Positions 1 through 9,804 are shown, counted from the first letter of the stretch. The stretch is 15,042 bases of DNA from Spirogloea muscicola (GCA_009602725.1 WELB01000055.1:554943-569984), one strand, 5' to 3'. Program-made: numbers and translations. The notes: generated by a model from the sequence alone, not told the origin.

Positions 1-986
1 GGCCGCGCCTGGCAGTGCGCGCCGACGCCGCCACCGAGGAGCCGCTGACGCCGGAGCGGGCCGCGCCGCCCGCCGAGGGCGGCGAGTCCGGGCCCCTCGG
101 CCCCAAGAAGGGCTCCATGGTAACGACGCGCCCCGCCGCCGTCGCCGCCGCTCCCTTCTCCCCGTCGTCGCCCCGTCTCTGGAGCCCACGGCCGTCATTC
201 TTAGTGGAGACTGGCCCCCACTCCGTCCCAGCCGCCGCTGCCCGTCAATGCCTGCCTCTCCCTCCCTCAAGTCCTCTCCGCCTCTTTTATATCTCGCCAG
301 CCTCCTCTCTTGCTCTCCCTCTCTCTCGGTCCCTTTGCCCCCTCGCTGCCTCACGACTGTCACGTTCTCCCCCTCCTTCCCTTACTGCCTCTCCCCACTG
401 GCTACCTTTCCCTCCCATCATTCTCCGATACTTATCCCCTTTCTACGGCGTTCACTCACCTGGCAACTGCCCTGTTCGCCAATCCTGAAAGGAAGCCAAA
501 GCCTACATTAGTTACCTCAGCCATTGTAGGCATTACAGGAGCCTAGCATTCATATCGCCTCCAAGAGGGGGCAGCCAGTGTCTGCTTCTACTTAGCTGGG
601 ACCAGGATTGCTAGATCCCCCAATGTAGCAGGCTTTCTGCCGTTTTCTGAGGTTCAGGCGCTACTGGTTGCGCCCTGCTGCATCCAGGTGAAGATCCTGC
701 GGCCAGAGTCGTACTGGTACCAGGACTTCGGCAAGGTTGTGTCTGTCGACCAGGTGAGAGCTGGCTTCTACTTTCGTGCAGCTGGCAATTCCTGCAAGGC
801 ACAGGTAGACTTGGCCAACGATATACAAGGTGGGACACTCTGCGCTCATTCCAAGAACCTGTCCTGCAATGGCGTGACCTTATGCAGACCGGCATCCGCT
901 ACCCTGTTGTTGTGCGGTTTGAGAAGGTGAACTATGCCGGTGTGGCCACCAACAACTTTGCTGTCGACGAGGTTCAGGCCGCGTAG
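1..986 (+). CDS. psaE: Photosystem I reaction centre subunit IV (PsaE), 5' partial, three exons
   Basis: PsaE is a small stromal subunit of photosystem I that helps ferredoxin dock and supports cyclic electron flow. The exons I read are <1-119, 688-753 and 888-986 (stop TAG). Exon 1 carries the end of an Ala/Arg-rich transit peptide (reading [11 protein letters not shown]), an acidic/proline linker and [10 protein letters not shown]. Exon 2 gives [16 protein letters not shown] followed by VVSVDQ. Exon 3 gives [18 protein letters not shown], then [14 protein letters not shown]. These are the diagnostic PsaE blocks of the SH3-like fold. Both introns (568 and 134 nt) are GT-AG and phase 0. The start codon lies left of the window. 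Homologues usually have Lys or Thr where this protein has Met at the exon 1/2 junction. In green algae and plants psaE is nuclear, which fits the introns and transit peptide. The identification is secure. Confidence 0.96.
150..430 (+). repeat. Pyrimidine-rich (C/T) tract in psaE intron 1
   Basis: Most of psaE intron 1 here is a low-complexity CT-rich stretch, with repeated ctccct, cctctc and ccctcc words and very few purines. It lies well upstream of the acceptor at 687, so it is far longer than a normal polypyrimidine tract. It is strongly strand-asymmetric. The open frames crossing it are composition artefacts. Confidence 0.7.
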
Positions 987-2430
987 GCTGGGCGACACCA
1001 CTCGCTGTGTATACCCCTTGTTTGACCTTCTCTCCTTGTGAAACGGGATTGTTAAGCCCACCATTCTCATTCACTCCTCCCTTCTGTTTCGCCTTTGCCA
1101 TGCAAGAGTCATGGATGCTCTCTCTTTGTCAGTCACCATTTTGCACTTTTAGGCCGTCTTAGGCTCAGTGTCCAATGCAAAAGCTCGTCTGGCAGTCTCT
1201 GGATATGGGCGATGGAGGCATGGGGGAGCTAGCACAGCTCATCTAAGTTATCTCTTTGTTGTTTCTGAGCACTTCTGGCATGCTGTAGCAAGGTGCTGGC
1301 AGGTTCAGCCATGTCTCTCTGGTAGATGCAGCATTGGGTCATTGGGATGCCATGGACCTGGCGAGCAGGCAGGGAGCCTTGGAAGTGAGCAGGGCTGGTC
1401 GGATGGTTGAATGGGTACTTGTGGAGGTTTCCGTGTGCCCATTCTGCTGCCTTGGAGTCAGCATGCAAGGATGTCCGCAGAGAGTTGGAGATTGGCTCTT
1501 GACAAAATCTTGGCAGACAAGTACTGCGAATGCAGTCATGAATATGAACTTACGGCCTACTTTCGAGGGTTGACAGCTGATGGTATTAAGACTTTGGAGC
1601 ATCAGCTGTAGGCTTGGTTGCCTTGTGATCATTGCCTGTGGCTCAAGGAAAGCAGAAGCGATTGTGCTCAAGCAAGTACAAAGTACAGCGTTTTCTCTAT
1701 TTAACTGTTTTCCGCACCACAGCAGCACTGCTTTCTTGGCACCCAAGCTTGAATGCAGAAAGGATATGGGCTGTCTTACGTGAAGTGGTTCCAAGCTGAA
1801 TCTAGGCAGCACATGTCACAGTTATGTTTCACCCGCAGAGTTGCCATAAGTGCAAACGTATCTGTGAGAGAGCCTTACACACTTGTCACAGTATCGAAGT
1901 GCACAAATAATTTCTGCTGATAAACAACAAAGGATGTGTGCAGTTCACTCCAGCGTATTGCAGTCCTGTTGTCTCTACCCAAAGATGAGTCCTGACTGGT
2001 CATTTTACTTGACTAAGTTGCTATTTGTATCTCAGCTCTTGCAAAGAGGAAAAGGCTAGATTAAGAGTGTGGCAAAGTCAAAATGGCCTGCCTTGGTGGT
2101 GCTAATAGGTACAGCACTCCTGTCCACCACTGCTGGATGTACTCTGTAATGTTCAACAGCTAATTCCAGTGGTGTCACTTATCGTCGCTGGTCATCTCCG
2201 TCACCTTAGCTGCAATTAGAGCAATAGTGGGCGATGTCAGATCTGATATGTACAGCCCCTATGAGTGCAACAGCACAGCATTGGACTGATCCTAAGCAAC
2301 AGCACACCACCAAACCACCGAGTTGATCTAGGAAACTTACAGCCTGCCAGGCAACCTGCAGGCGAGGGAGGCAGCAAAGGACTGGACTGTGCAAGAGTTT
2401 TTGGTAAGCTAATATGCTTCAGATCCTAAT
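987..2430. other. Convergent intergenic / 3'-UTR region, no recognised gene
   Basis: This 1.4 kb lies between the psaE stop and the glutamine synthetase stop on the opposite strand, so it should hold both 3' UTRs. I see no conserved protein motif, tRNA or repeat array. The longest open frame (1339-1812, minus, 157 codons) has no recognisable domain. A TGTAA word, the green-algal type of polyadenylation signal, occurs on the plus strand only at 2145-2149, far from the psaE stop. Confidence 0.6.
2337..2341 (-). promoter_or_regulatory. Candidate polyadenylation signal (TGTAA) of the glutamine synthetase gene
   Basis: TGTAA on the minus strand, about 90 nt downstream of the glutamine synthetase stop codon. 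UGUAA is the known polyadenylation signal in several green algae. A five-base word occurs often by chance, so only its position supports the call. Confidence 0.35.
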
Positions 2431-5400
2431 TCATTGAATGGCACTTTCTCTGTGACAAACGAGTGAGTGTGTCAGACAGGCCCAGCGGAGCTCACGGGGA
2501 TGCTCCGGATCCCACAGCAGGGTGGTTTCTGCGATCAACCCGGTGACAATATATGGATCCATGTTTGAAGCAGGCCGGCGATCCTCGAAGTAACCTGCAC
2601 AGACAGAGTAATGTTGTTACTTAAACTAGTCCATCCTTGCCTATGCCAAGACATAATACTGATGCATAAGACTAAGTGAGAAACTGGGTGGAAAGTGATG
2701 GCCGGCCTCACCCTTGCCCTCCTTGTGCGTGTCACGGCCCACGCGGATGGAGGCTCCGCGGTTGGCAACACCCTGAAAATCCCATGCATCACATTTCAGA
2801 CATCTAGCGCAGATTGCACATTGATCATGCCGCCTACAATATACCACTGTTATGCAGCCTATTGCTTGATCCTGAGCAGCCTTGTCAAGTGCTGGATGGA
2901 GAAGTCAAGCTGTCAACAGTGACAGCGCTGCTCCTTTGCAGCAACGGCACAAGGAGGCGCACCCAGGAGAAGTGGTGGATGCTGGCAGTCTCATGCTTGC
3001 CAGTAAGCCGGCGCTCATTGCCTTCGCCATAGGCCTTAATGTGGGTCTCGTGCCTCAACCCCAGCTTCTCTATGGCCTTCTCAATCTCGGCGTAGCCGCC
3101 CTCTTCACGCATGGTCTTGGTGCTGCATGATTGAGTAGAAGGTCAACACTTCGTACTGACATGGTCAGACAAGCATTTGGACAAGTTAAGACTACCGTCT
3201 CCTCGTCACCGCTTACCAATGATGGGGCGAGAGTTTATATACCTGTAGTTTGTGTGACAGCCAGCTCCATTCCAATCACCCTGCAGATCTCCAGGTGTGA
3301 AACACAATCAGGCAGTGGAAGAACATCCGCTAACGGTATGATACCCACTAAGACAATCATGACCTGTGGAAGTTCAAATCACAAGGAAGGTACCCAGTGT
3401 AAAGCTGTGCAGTATCTTCAAGTCAATTGCAAAAGCGTGCAGGGTCATTGTAAACCTTTGTATACCTCGACGGGCTTGGGGTCCAAGGAGAGGACAACAT
3501 CAGCCATCTCACAGACCCTCTGCAGAAAAGTGGCGAAAATACTCTGTGAGGCAGGGCACTCTGTCATGCATGATTGCTCACAGTGAACATATAGACCTGC
3601 TCAGAGTTGTGACAGTTTCTGCACTGATCAGGCCCACTTCTAGGTAGGCAGAGTTGCCTCCTGCATCTTATTGCATCTCATCATTGATCTTGTCCCACTA
3701 ACAAAATGCGAAGCCCTTGTCAGAAATGATGTGCCACGCAAATACTTGGCAAGGCAATGAAAGTTATCTTACACCTCTCCATGCACGCAGTCTGACAGGT
3801 CCCCATTCAAGACAGCCTTATGCGCTACTTGCAGTGGCGGCAACGACCATGGAAATGCAGCTTAGAACCATGAAAGGGTGACAAGATGCTCCATGCTTAC
3901 CTCCAGGATGTATCGTGACATCCACAGTTGATCGCCGGATTCAATTCCCACGCAGGGGCCCACTTGAAACTCCCACTGGCTCAAATAGCACATATGCAGT
4001 ATCAGGTTCACAAGCTCGGCGTCTTTGATAAAGAGATGCCACATTTGACAGTCAGTGGCCATTGGAAGTCTGCGGTATACAGTACTGCACCTGCCCAGGC
4101 ATGACCTCGCCGTTGATTCCGCTCAGCTTAATGCCAGCATACAGGCAGGCTTTGTAGTGGGCATCGACAATTTCGCGTCCACCCATCTTGTCAGCACCAA
4201 CACCACAATAGTATGGACCCTGCAAGCACTCAACAGCAATGAAATAAGTGCCGGGTCAAGAGTATGGCATAAATGGTAGCTCGAAAGATGTGAAGTTACA
4301 GCAAGCAGCTCGGGATCTTGGAATTTTAATGATACAATTTGACCCGCCTGTCTCAATGGAATCTGCTACAATTGCTCATCAGTTGCTGCCGCCTTAAGTT
4401 TGATCAGGCTGGCAGCAATGCAAGACCCAGTCGGGCGTACCTGTGCACCAGGGAAACCGCCAACTGGCCAACCCAGTGGCCACTGAATATGCTTCTGCAG
4501 AAGCGTGTACTCTTGCTCAATCCCAAACCTGGAACAAATTGATTGTAATCAGCATTGCATAGCCAGTACAAGGTGGAAGTGGCAGGTTTTTAAGGTTAAC
4601 ATTTGTACATGCTGACATCCAGAGCGAGAACAATGTGCCCCCGACGAGGTCTTGGTTACAGGTGGCTGACCAGGGGACCTCGTCCTTCACTTGATCAAAG
4701 ACCTTGGCAGCATGGTAGCGCCTGTTAGTAGGAATGGGGTCTCCAGCGGGAGTATAACAATCACACATGACCTGCAAATGCAGACAGATATTATCAGAAT
4801 GTCTGAAAGCCATCTCACTAAGACCGCTGAAGACAAAGTAAGAGAGCAAAGAGACAGTACCAGGATGTGGTTGCCTCTCCTGAAGGGGTCCTTATAGATC
4901 GTCTGCGGACTGCACAAACGAGGGAGAAGGTCAGAGGACAGCCTTAGACAGCCTCAGTCCAGCTTACTGATGGGGGAACTTACCAGTGATCAGACCTTTG
5001 TCAGGCTGTCTGCTCCTGATCCATATGCAGTCAGCTCAAATTGCAGATACGGCTAGCAACTTCAGCGAGCTGAAGTAGGAATCGAGATGATGAGGACAGG
5101 TGCCTGCCCCTACTAACGGTACAGAATGTGCCCATCTATGTGACCAACAATATGATGGGGGGCTTTCTTGGGGCACTAGCACTTAGTGCAGCGCAAGGTG
5201 CAGCTCGGATGCATTACAATTTATCTAGTAACGCTTTTCGCGAGCCTCGTGAGAAATCCAGCACCGACTCACTAGATAATGACTTCGCTGTCTGTGCCGG
5301 GGGCTTGGCCAGTGCTCGACCCGTCGTAGTTCCACTTGGGGAGCTTGCTAATGTCCGTGATGGGCCCCGGCAGCGTCTGCCACAACAATACCAGCCTTCT

Positions 5401-5822
5401 TTGAGAGACGCGGTCAAGGCATGCGTCACGAAGAAGGCCAGTCCCCAATGCCTTTACATCCTCCCAGCGCAACTTCACAAGCCATTTCATGAGTAAGACG
5501 TAGGCCGTGGTAATCGGCGGAGAGTTACCCTGGCCTTGCTGCGGATGTCGAGGCCGTGGCCACCAATCCTGGTGGCTCCAAGGGGGGGCACAGAGCCAGC
5601 TGAAAGCTCGTCAGGCGACGGGAGATCCGAGTGCGCGCGGCCGGCAGCCTCACAGCCTCCCGTTTGCGCGTATCGCTCGCGCAATTGCCCGTCGGACGAC
5701 GAGGCGACGTGCATGCAGCAGAAGGGATGGCGGCGAGCGACTCACCAAACATACTCCGCGATGATCGTGTCGTCGGGCAGCTCGAGCTCCAGCAGCGGCT
5801 TGAGCGGCGCGACGGCCGCCAT
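2431..5822 (-). CDS. GLN1: Glutamine synthetase, eukaryotic GSII type, 13 exons, about 379 aa
   Basis: Catalyses ATP-dependent condensation of ammonium with glutamate to glutamine, the entry step of nitrogen assimilation. Exons on the minus strand: 5822-5746, 5568-5529, 5376-5273, 4909-4861, 4771-4671, 4528-4441, 4219-4091, 3975-3901, 3519-3466, 3280-3243, 3122-2963, 2772-2712, 2594-2431. Every junction is GT-AG and phases match. Motifs in order: [27 protein letters not shown] (residues 54-66), [18 protein letters not shown] (metal-binding Glu128/Glu130), [12 protein letters not shown] (Glu191), [13 protein letters not shown] (His248), [24 protein letters not shown]. The catalytic residues look intact. 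The start is the ATG at 5822 in an excellent context (gccgccATGGCG). No in-frame ATG lies upstream before a stop, so no transit peptide is supported and a cytosolic isoform is likely. The sequence resembles land-plant GS rather than the Chlamydomonas forms. Oddities are DPKPVEGDW where DPKPIPGDW is usual, and about 24 extra C-terminal residues. Confidence 0.96.
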
Positions 5823-5888
5823 GGCGGCGGCGGCGGCGGCGGCGGAGGCGACGGCGGCGGCGGCAGCGGCGGCGGCAGCGGCGGCGAC
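5821..5888. repeat. Imperfect CGG/CCG trinucleotide repeat at the glutamine synthetase start
   Basis: An interrupted GGC/GGCG run directly abuts the ATG of the glutamine synthetase gene and probably forms its 5' leader. Read in frame with the gene it would add poly-alanine, but no ATG precedes it in that frame. Confidence 0.75.
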
Positions 5889-6409
5889 GAGATGGGACGC
5901 CGCGGGAATTGCGGTCGGGAAGCGGCAGGAGCGGCGACCCCAGGTTTCCAAGTCCGGCCAAGTGGTCCTGCCAATCCGTCGGCTAACCCTCAAAGCTCGC
6001 GAAATGTGCCGTGGGGGATCAGAAGCCGTGAGCGACCCGTCGGGCTCGGGAGCTGCGGGAGCCTTCCCAGTAAGTCACCCACCCCTCCCCTCCCCCAGGT
6101 AAGGCGGGCGCCACTGATTGACGAGGCCTCTGCGAGTCCCGGCGGCCGGTGGGCATTCAGCCGAGAGGGAGAGCTCGCCCCCAGAGCGCAGGGTGCCGCA
6201 GAGGAGGCGGGTCCCACCCCCCGGCGCTTGGCCGGAGTAAGCAGCCCGGGGCATGTGGGGCTGCACCACGGCCCGTGTGACCGGCATCGCGGTGCGCTCC
6301 CGGCGGGGCCGTGACGTCCAGTCCTCAAAGGTGTGGCGGCCTCCGACGGGGGTGATTAGATCGGCCGGGGTCCACGGGTGGACGCTTGGCCCCACGGCCG
6401 GGGGCTGGA

Positions 6410-6570
6410 GGCGCCCCACGTGGCAGCAGCGGCCAGTGAGGGGCCCGCTCCCGGCTTTTCCCCCACCGTCCGAACGGCCTTGTGCCTGATAAGAGCGACG
6501 GCCGAGCCACTAATAGAGGATGAAAGTAAAACCAATGGAGGAGCCCCGCCCACAGAGCCACGTGCCAGCC
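6410..6570. promoter_or_regulatory. Cluster of G-box, GATAAG and CCAAT motifs upstream of glutamine synthetase
   Basis: The palindrome CCACGTGG is at 6416-6423, GATAAG (I-box) at 6488-6493, CCAAT at 6532-6536 and a second CACGTG at 6559-6564. G-boxes and I-boxes together are a familiar arrangement in plant light-responsive promoters. They lie 600-740 bp upstream of the glutamine synthetase ATG, and also just upstream of a possible plus-strand start at 6660, so they could serve either direction. The GC-rich DNA between 5890 and 6410 is open in many frames by composition and shows no recognisable protein. Confidence 0.4.
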
Positions 6571-6659
6571 ACATGGCCCACGGGGGGCCTCCGCCGCGCG
6601 GGGCGCTCGGCGCTCCCTGCGGCTCCTGACGGCAAAGGAGAGGGAAAATCCCAACGGCC

Positions 6660-6694
6660 ATGGCGACTAATATTGTAGCGGGCACGCCCCCCCG
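6660..6694 (+). other. Possible initial exon of an unidentified plus-strand gene
   Basis: An ATG in strong context (acggccATGGCG) starts MATNIVAGTPP and is followed by a good donor, CG|GTAAGAGT. Unspliced, the frame ends after 12 codons at TAA. I cannot find convincing downstream exons before the oppositely oriented ZCRB1 gene, so this may be chance. Confidence 0.15.
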
Positions 6695-6738
6695 GTAAGA
6701 GTCAACCGTAAGTGTAAAGCGTCAGTCCAGCCGACAGA

Positions 6739-6754
6739 CACCTATACATAGGTG
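6739..6754. repeat. Short near-perfect palindrome CACCTAT-AC-ATAGGTG
   Basis: Two 7-bp arms separated by two bases. It may be a protein-binding site or part of the repeat-rich region that follows. Nothing ties it to a specific regulator. Confidence 0.5.
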
Positions 6755-6851
6755 CGCCTGCGGGCTTTTAACCCGTGCCCCGTTGTGGGCATATAGCTTT
6801 TGGGCTAGCGGTGTGGTTCCCTTTAACGGTATCAAAGCGCGGCCAAATTGA

Positions 6852-7392
6852 GGGCGACGTCTCTCCGCCTGCTAGCTATTCCGATTTTCATCTACTGACT
6901 AGAGGTTACTGAGACTCCCCTTGCTGCCGTAAAAGACATCAGGCCAGCACACTGTACAGGCGAGGACGCGGAAAGACAAGGTAGAAGTACAAGGCGCGCG
7001 TTTTGGAAAGCATGTAATAAATGCCAACCCGAACGAAGGCCAACCCGAGCCAACACAGGTCTTGTATAATGGCAAGGACGTGTACGCGCTGTGGCTACAG
7101 AAGCGAAGAATCAGGCTAAAGGGGGCTAAGGAAGCGCAGGGCGCAAGGCTGCTAGGCGGCGAGTGTTGAGAAGCCTGCCATCTGAGAAGAGCCAACATGG
7201 AATATGGCCTTGGCAAACGTCTCCATGGCATTTATAAAGCCACCTGCATTTTTGACTGGTTTGCTATATCGTGTTGAGATTCCCCCTTGACCTGATTAGT
7301 CCTCATTGGGCTGACCTTTCACCAGTCATCACCCCATTGGGTGGAGTAGAGCTTCAGCCATCTGGGCTGGCCGCCTTCAACAGCCACCGCAC
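6852..7392 (+). repeat. Dispersed repeat, copy 1 (plus orientation)
   Basis: Three blocks occur in the same order and orientation as in the minus-strand copy at 10030-10473. Block A (6867-6927) shares GCCTGCTAGCT, CATCTACTGACTAG, GGTTACTGAGA and CCTTGCTGC with the reverse complement of 10397-10460. Block B (7308-7355) is a diverged GGGCTG..TTCAC..CCCCATTGGG unit matching the reverse complement of 10160-10207. Block C (7364-7389) is GGGCTGGCCGC..CAACAGCCACC, matching the reverse complement near 10098-10121. Spacing between A and B differs (about 380 versus 190 nt), so the copies have suffered indels. The DNA between blocks encodes nothing I recognise. A tRNA-iMet primer-site-like word, GGTATCAAAGC, sits just upstream at 6828-6838. 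Confidence 0.65.
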
Positions 7393-8295
7393 CCTTCAAG
7401 GCGAGCTTCTCCCAACTGCCGTGGCCTAGGACGGGCACCACTTCTGTACATGCTTTGGGTGGCTCTTGCCTGGCTCTCAAGGCTGGTAGCTCTCAGCTCC
7501 CAGTAGTGGTGCACACTTCCCTCTCTTCCTCCACTGCGTGCCCGTCAGTCAAGTCAACAAACTAGGGTCATATTAAGGTCAAATCATCACCAGGCTAGGC
7601 CCCTTCCGTCCTGCCAGTCAAAGCAAGCAGTCAAGAGGCACTGATCAGGTCAATGCCATAGTGGCTACACACGTACATAGACCCCACCTGTAAGCTTTTC
7701 AAATAGATATCACATCAATAACAATGGCAGACACGCACTGCCACCATAACAGGCACTCCTGGTCCCCTACCTGGGAGGTTCAGCCTCTACCCTCATCACT
7801 CGCTCTCATCGCTAAAGTAACCAGAGCGTTTCTTCGGCCTCTGCCAGCCCACCATGCAAAGACAGCAGCTGCGATTGGCACGCTGATGAAGGGTCCCAGT
7901 GCAGCAAGCTTGAGCAAGCGATAATATACTTCTCTAATTTCGCAATATTGCAGAAGAGCAGCGGTGGGCAGCTTGACAACAAGCATGGGCACGGCCTCTC
8001 CCCACCTTGATGCTCTTCACAGGTGCGAGCTGCTCCGACCATGGCCCTACCCTGCAATTGCGCAGCACCATTGGCCGTCTCCATTAATGAAGACTAAGCT
8101 GTCTTGCTTGACACAGTGAGCAGTCAAGCCGAGGGGACAAGCACCCTGGCCCACGCCGACGATGTTCCATTTTCCCGTCAGCACGAAGGCAATTGCTGGC
8201 GAGACGGCTGTAGATAGCTGCAATGCTCGTTTATATTGGAGGACTGTGGTCAGCAGAAGCAGTAGGCATCATGAAGCTGCCTAGCGTGCCACTCA
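7393..8295. other. Intergenic region downstream of ZCRB1, nothing recognised
   Basis: About 0.9 kb of moderate-GC DNA lies between the dispersed repeat and the ZCRB1 stop codon. Open frames such as 7780-7992 (minus) and 7724-7924 (plus) are short and carry no recognisable domain. Presumably it includes the ZCRB1 3' UTR. Confidence 0.5.
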
Positions 8296-9745
8296 TCACC
8301 TGGGCGCAACGATGGAGGACCAGCCGTCATCCTCGAAGCGACTCGGGTCCTCATCCTCCTCCTCCTCGTCGTCACTGCACAAATAGCAACCTAAGTAAGG
8401 TGATAACAGCACGCTTGGCTCAGCAGACACAGGCAAGGCTTGACAGAGAGTCACAGAGGCTGGCACCAGAGGACAGGCCATAACAAGCCCTGACAGCTCT
8501 CTCCTTAATCCAGGTCCTTGACAATATGACTTGCGGAATCTGAGACACATGACCTTGCTTAATTTTACACCAGAGCTGGCAACAGTCAGACCTGCCTGCC
8601 GGTCTCCCCTTGCCCTCTGCGCGCTGGCTCCCAGTTCGCCCGACCTCTGCCTGTCCCTTGCGCTTCTTTTTTGCTACCGGCCGCTCCCTGGCCCCAAGCT
8701 TCAAGCCCAGGAAGACACTTCAAGCCCATGGAGGAAGACACTCACTTGAGGATTGGAGTTGGCAGCAACCATGCAGGCAGAGCACTACTGAATGCAGCGG
8801 CTCACGAGCGCACAAGGAAAGCACCGCTGACCTGGTTCCGCGGGCACTCATAGGACAGGTGGCCATCCTCGCCGCACTCGAAGCACCGCGACTTGTCCTT
8901 GTACTCCTGCATTTGCACGCAGATTTACGTCCACTTGAGCTCTTGTGAGCAAAGGGCACAATTGAGCATCGCAGGGTCTCCCTGTCAGTCACAGCACTTT
9001 CAAGAACGATGCCATAGTCCTACAAGCATACTAGGAAGTTGGAAGGGGTGCATTACTTAGGTAACAAAGTAAATTGATCCTGAGCAGCCAAGCATCTTAC
9101 ATCTTGGTCTGTTGGCCACATGAAGGGGCCGTGCAGGCTCGTGGCCAAGTGAAGGGGGTCGTGCACTTGGGCGCGGCATTACCTTCCGCTTGATAAATTC
9201 GCGAGCACGGCCATTGTCAGACGCGATGGACACCTTAAGCGTACGCTTATTTAGGATCTTGCCATTCATCACGTGCACCTGCGCCCATGCAGCAAAGGAG
9301 CATGAGGCAGCCGACCGGAGATCACTGACCTGAAGCCACTTCACAACACAGGATCCTATGAATTTGCCTTGCTTGAGGGCTACAACTAACGGATTCCATA
9401 AAGTAGTTGGTCCACAAAACATGCTCAGAGGCATTTAAGCTCCAGCATCGCTCAGGGTCAACGCCCCAGGTTGCCGCAAGTGCGTGCTCCTGCGCACCCG
9501 TCCTGGGGCTGCCGTCCTGGGGCTGCAATGTCTTAGGCTTTAAAGTGTTTACAGTCAAGGACTTAGGGTAAGCAATTAGGGTTTAGGATTTAGTCCGAGC
9601 TGCGGTGGTCGCCGCTGGCTGCCTGCAAAGACGAGCTCGGGGCGCTGGGAGGCTCACGGCGTTGAGGGCGTCCTCCCGCGCGGGGTATAGGATGAAGGCC
9701 ACGCCCTTGCTCTCCCGCGTCTCCCGGTCTTTGACGATCGTCACC
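8296..9745 (-). CDS. ZCRB1: U11/U12 snRNP 31K protein homologue (RRM + zinc knuckle, ZCRB1), 5' exon missing
   Basis: ZCRB1/U11-U12-31K is a nuclear RNA-binding subunit of the minor (U12) spliceosome. Exons on the minus strand: 9745-9658, 9278-9183, 8906-8832, 8698-8592, 8374-8296 (stop TGA), all with GT-AG introns and consistent phases. Exon 1 seen here is the middle of the RRM ([20 protein letters not shown], with the RNP1 block KGVAFILY). Exon 2 completes it ([19 protein letters not shown], then [13 protein letters not shown]). Exon 3 is a CCHC zinc knuckle, [14 protein letters not shown]. Exon 4 is basic ([17 protein letters not shown]). Exon 5 is acidic ([19 protein letters not shown]) and ends SSIVAPR. 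The order and junction motifs match the family. The first strand and helix of the RRM and the start codon are absent: the frame hits a stop just upstream of the 9746 acceptor, and nothing between there and the N at 10920 encodes them. Confidence 0.93.
9530..9592 (-). repeat. Degenerate telomere-like repeat (CCCTAAA type) in a ZCRB1 intron
   Basis: The plus strand shows acttagggtaagcaattagg, then gtttaggatttag, an imperfect series of the plant/green-algal telomere unit TTTAGGG. It lies within the intron 9657-9279, close to the donor side. On the coding strand it reads as CCCTAAA. Confidence 0.6.
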
Positions 9746-9804
9746 CTGGCTCAGCAACGGCGCCCCTGGGCCGTGAGCTCGCGCCCCGGCGGCAGCAGAC
9801 GCCG

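Noticed and set aside
1411-1611. Plus-strand frame reading SAESWRLALDKILADKYCEC onward
   Set aside because: The composition looks protein-like, but it matches no family I know and no flanking exons could be joined to it.
1339-1812. 157-codon minus-strand open frame between psaE and glutamine synthetase
   Set aside because: No domain, no splice context and an amino-acid composition like translated non-coding DNA. It lies in the shared 3' region of two convergent genes.
3940-3965. tRNA T-loop-like word ggattcaattccc
   Set aside because: It lies inside a glutamine synthetase exon encoding GIESGD, and no cloverleaf surrounds it.
5742-5993. N-terminal extension of glutamine synthetase as a plastid transit peptide
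   Set aside because: The extension would need a TTG start, and its poly-alanine comes from a CGG repeat. The ATG at 5822 has an excellent context.
7796-7840. Possible minus-strand terminal exon reading RPKKRSGYFSDESE after a CAG acceptor
   Set aside because: It resembles a nuclear-protein tail, but it is only 45 nt and lies downstream of the ZCRB1 stop. ZCRB1 already has a fitting acidic last exon, and no other exons are nearby.
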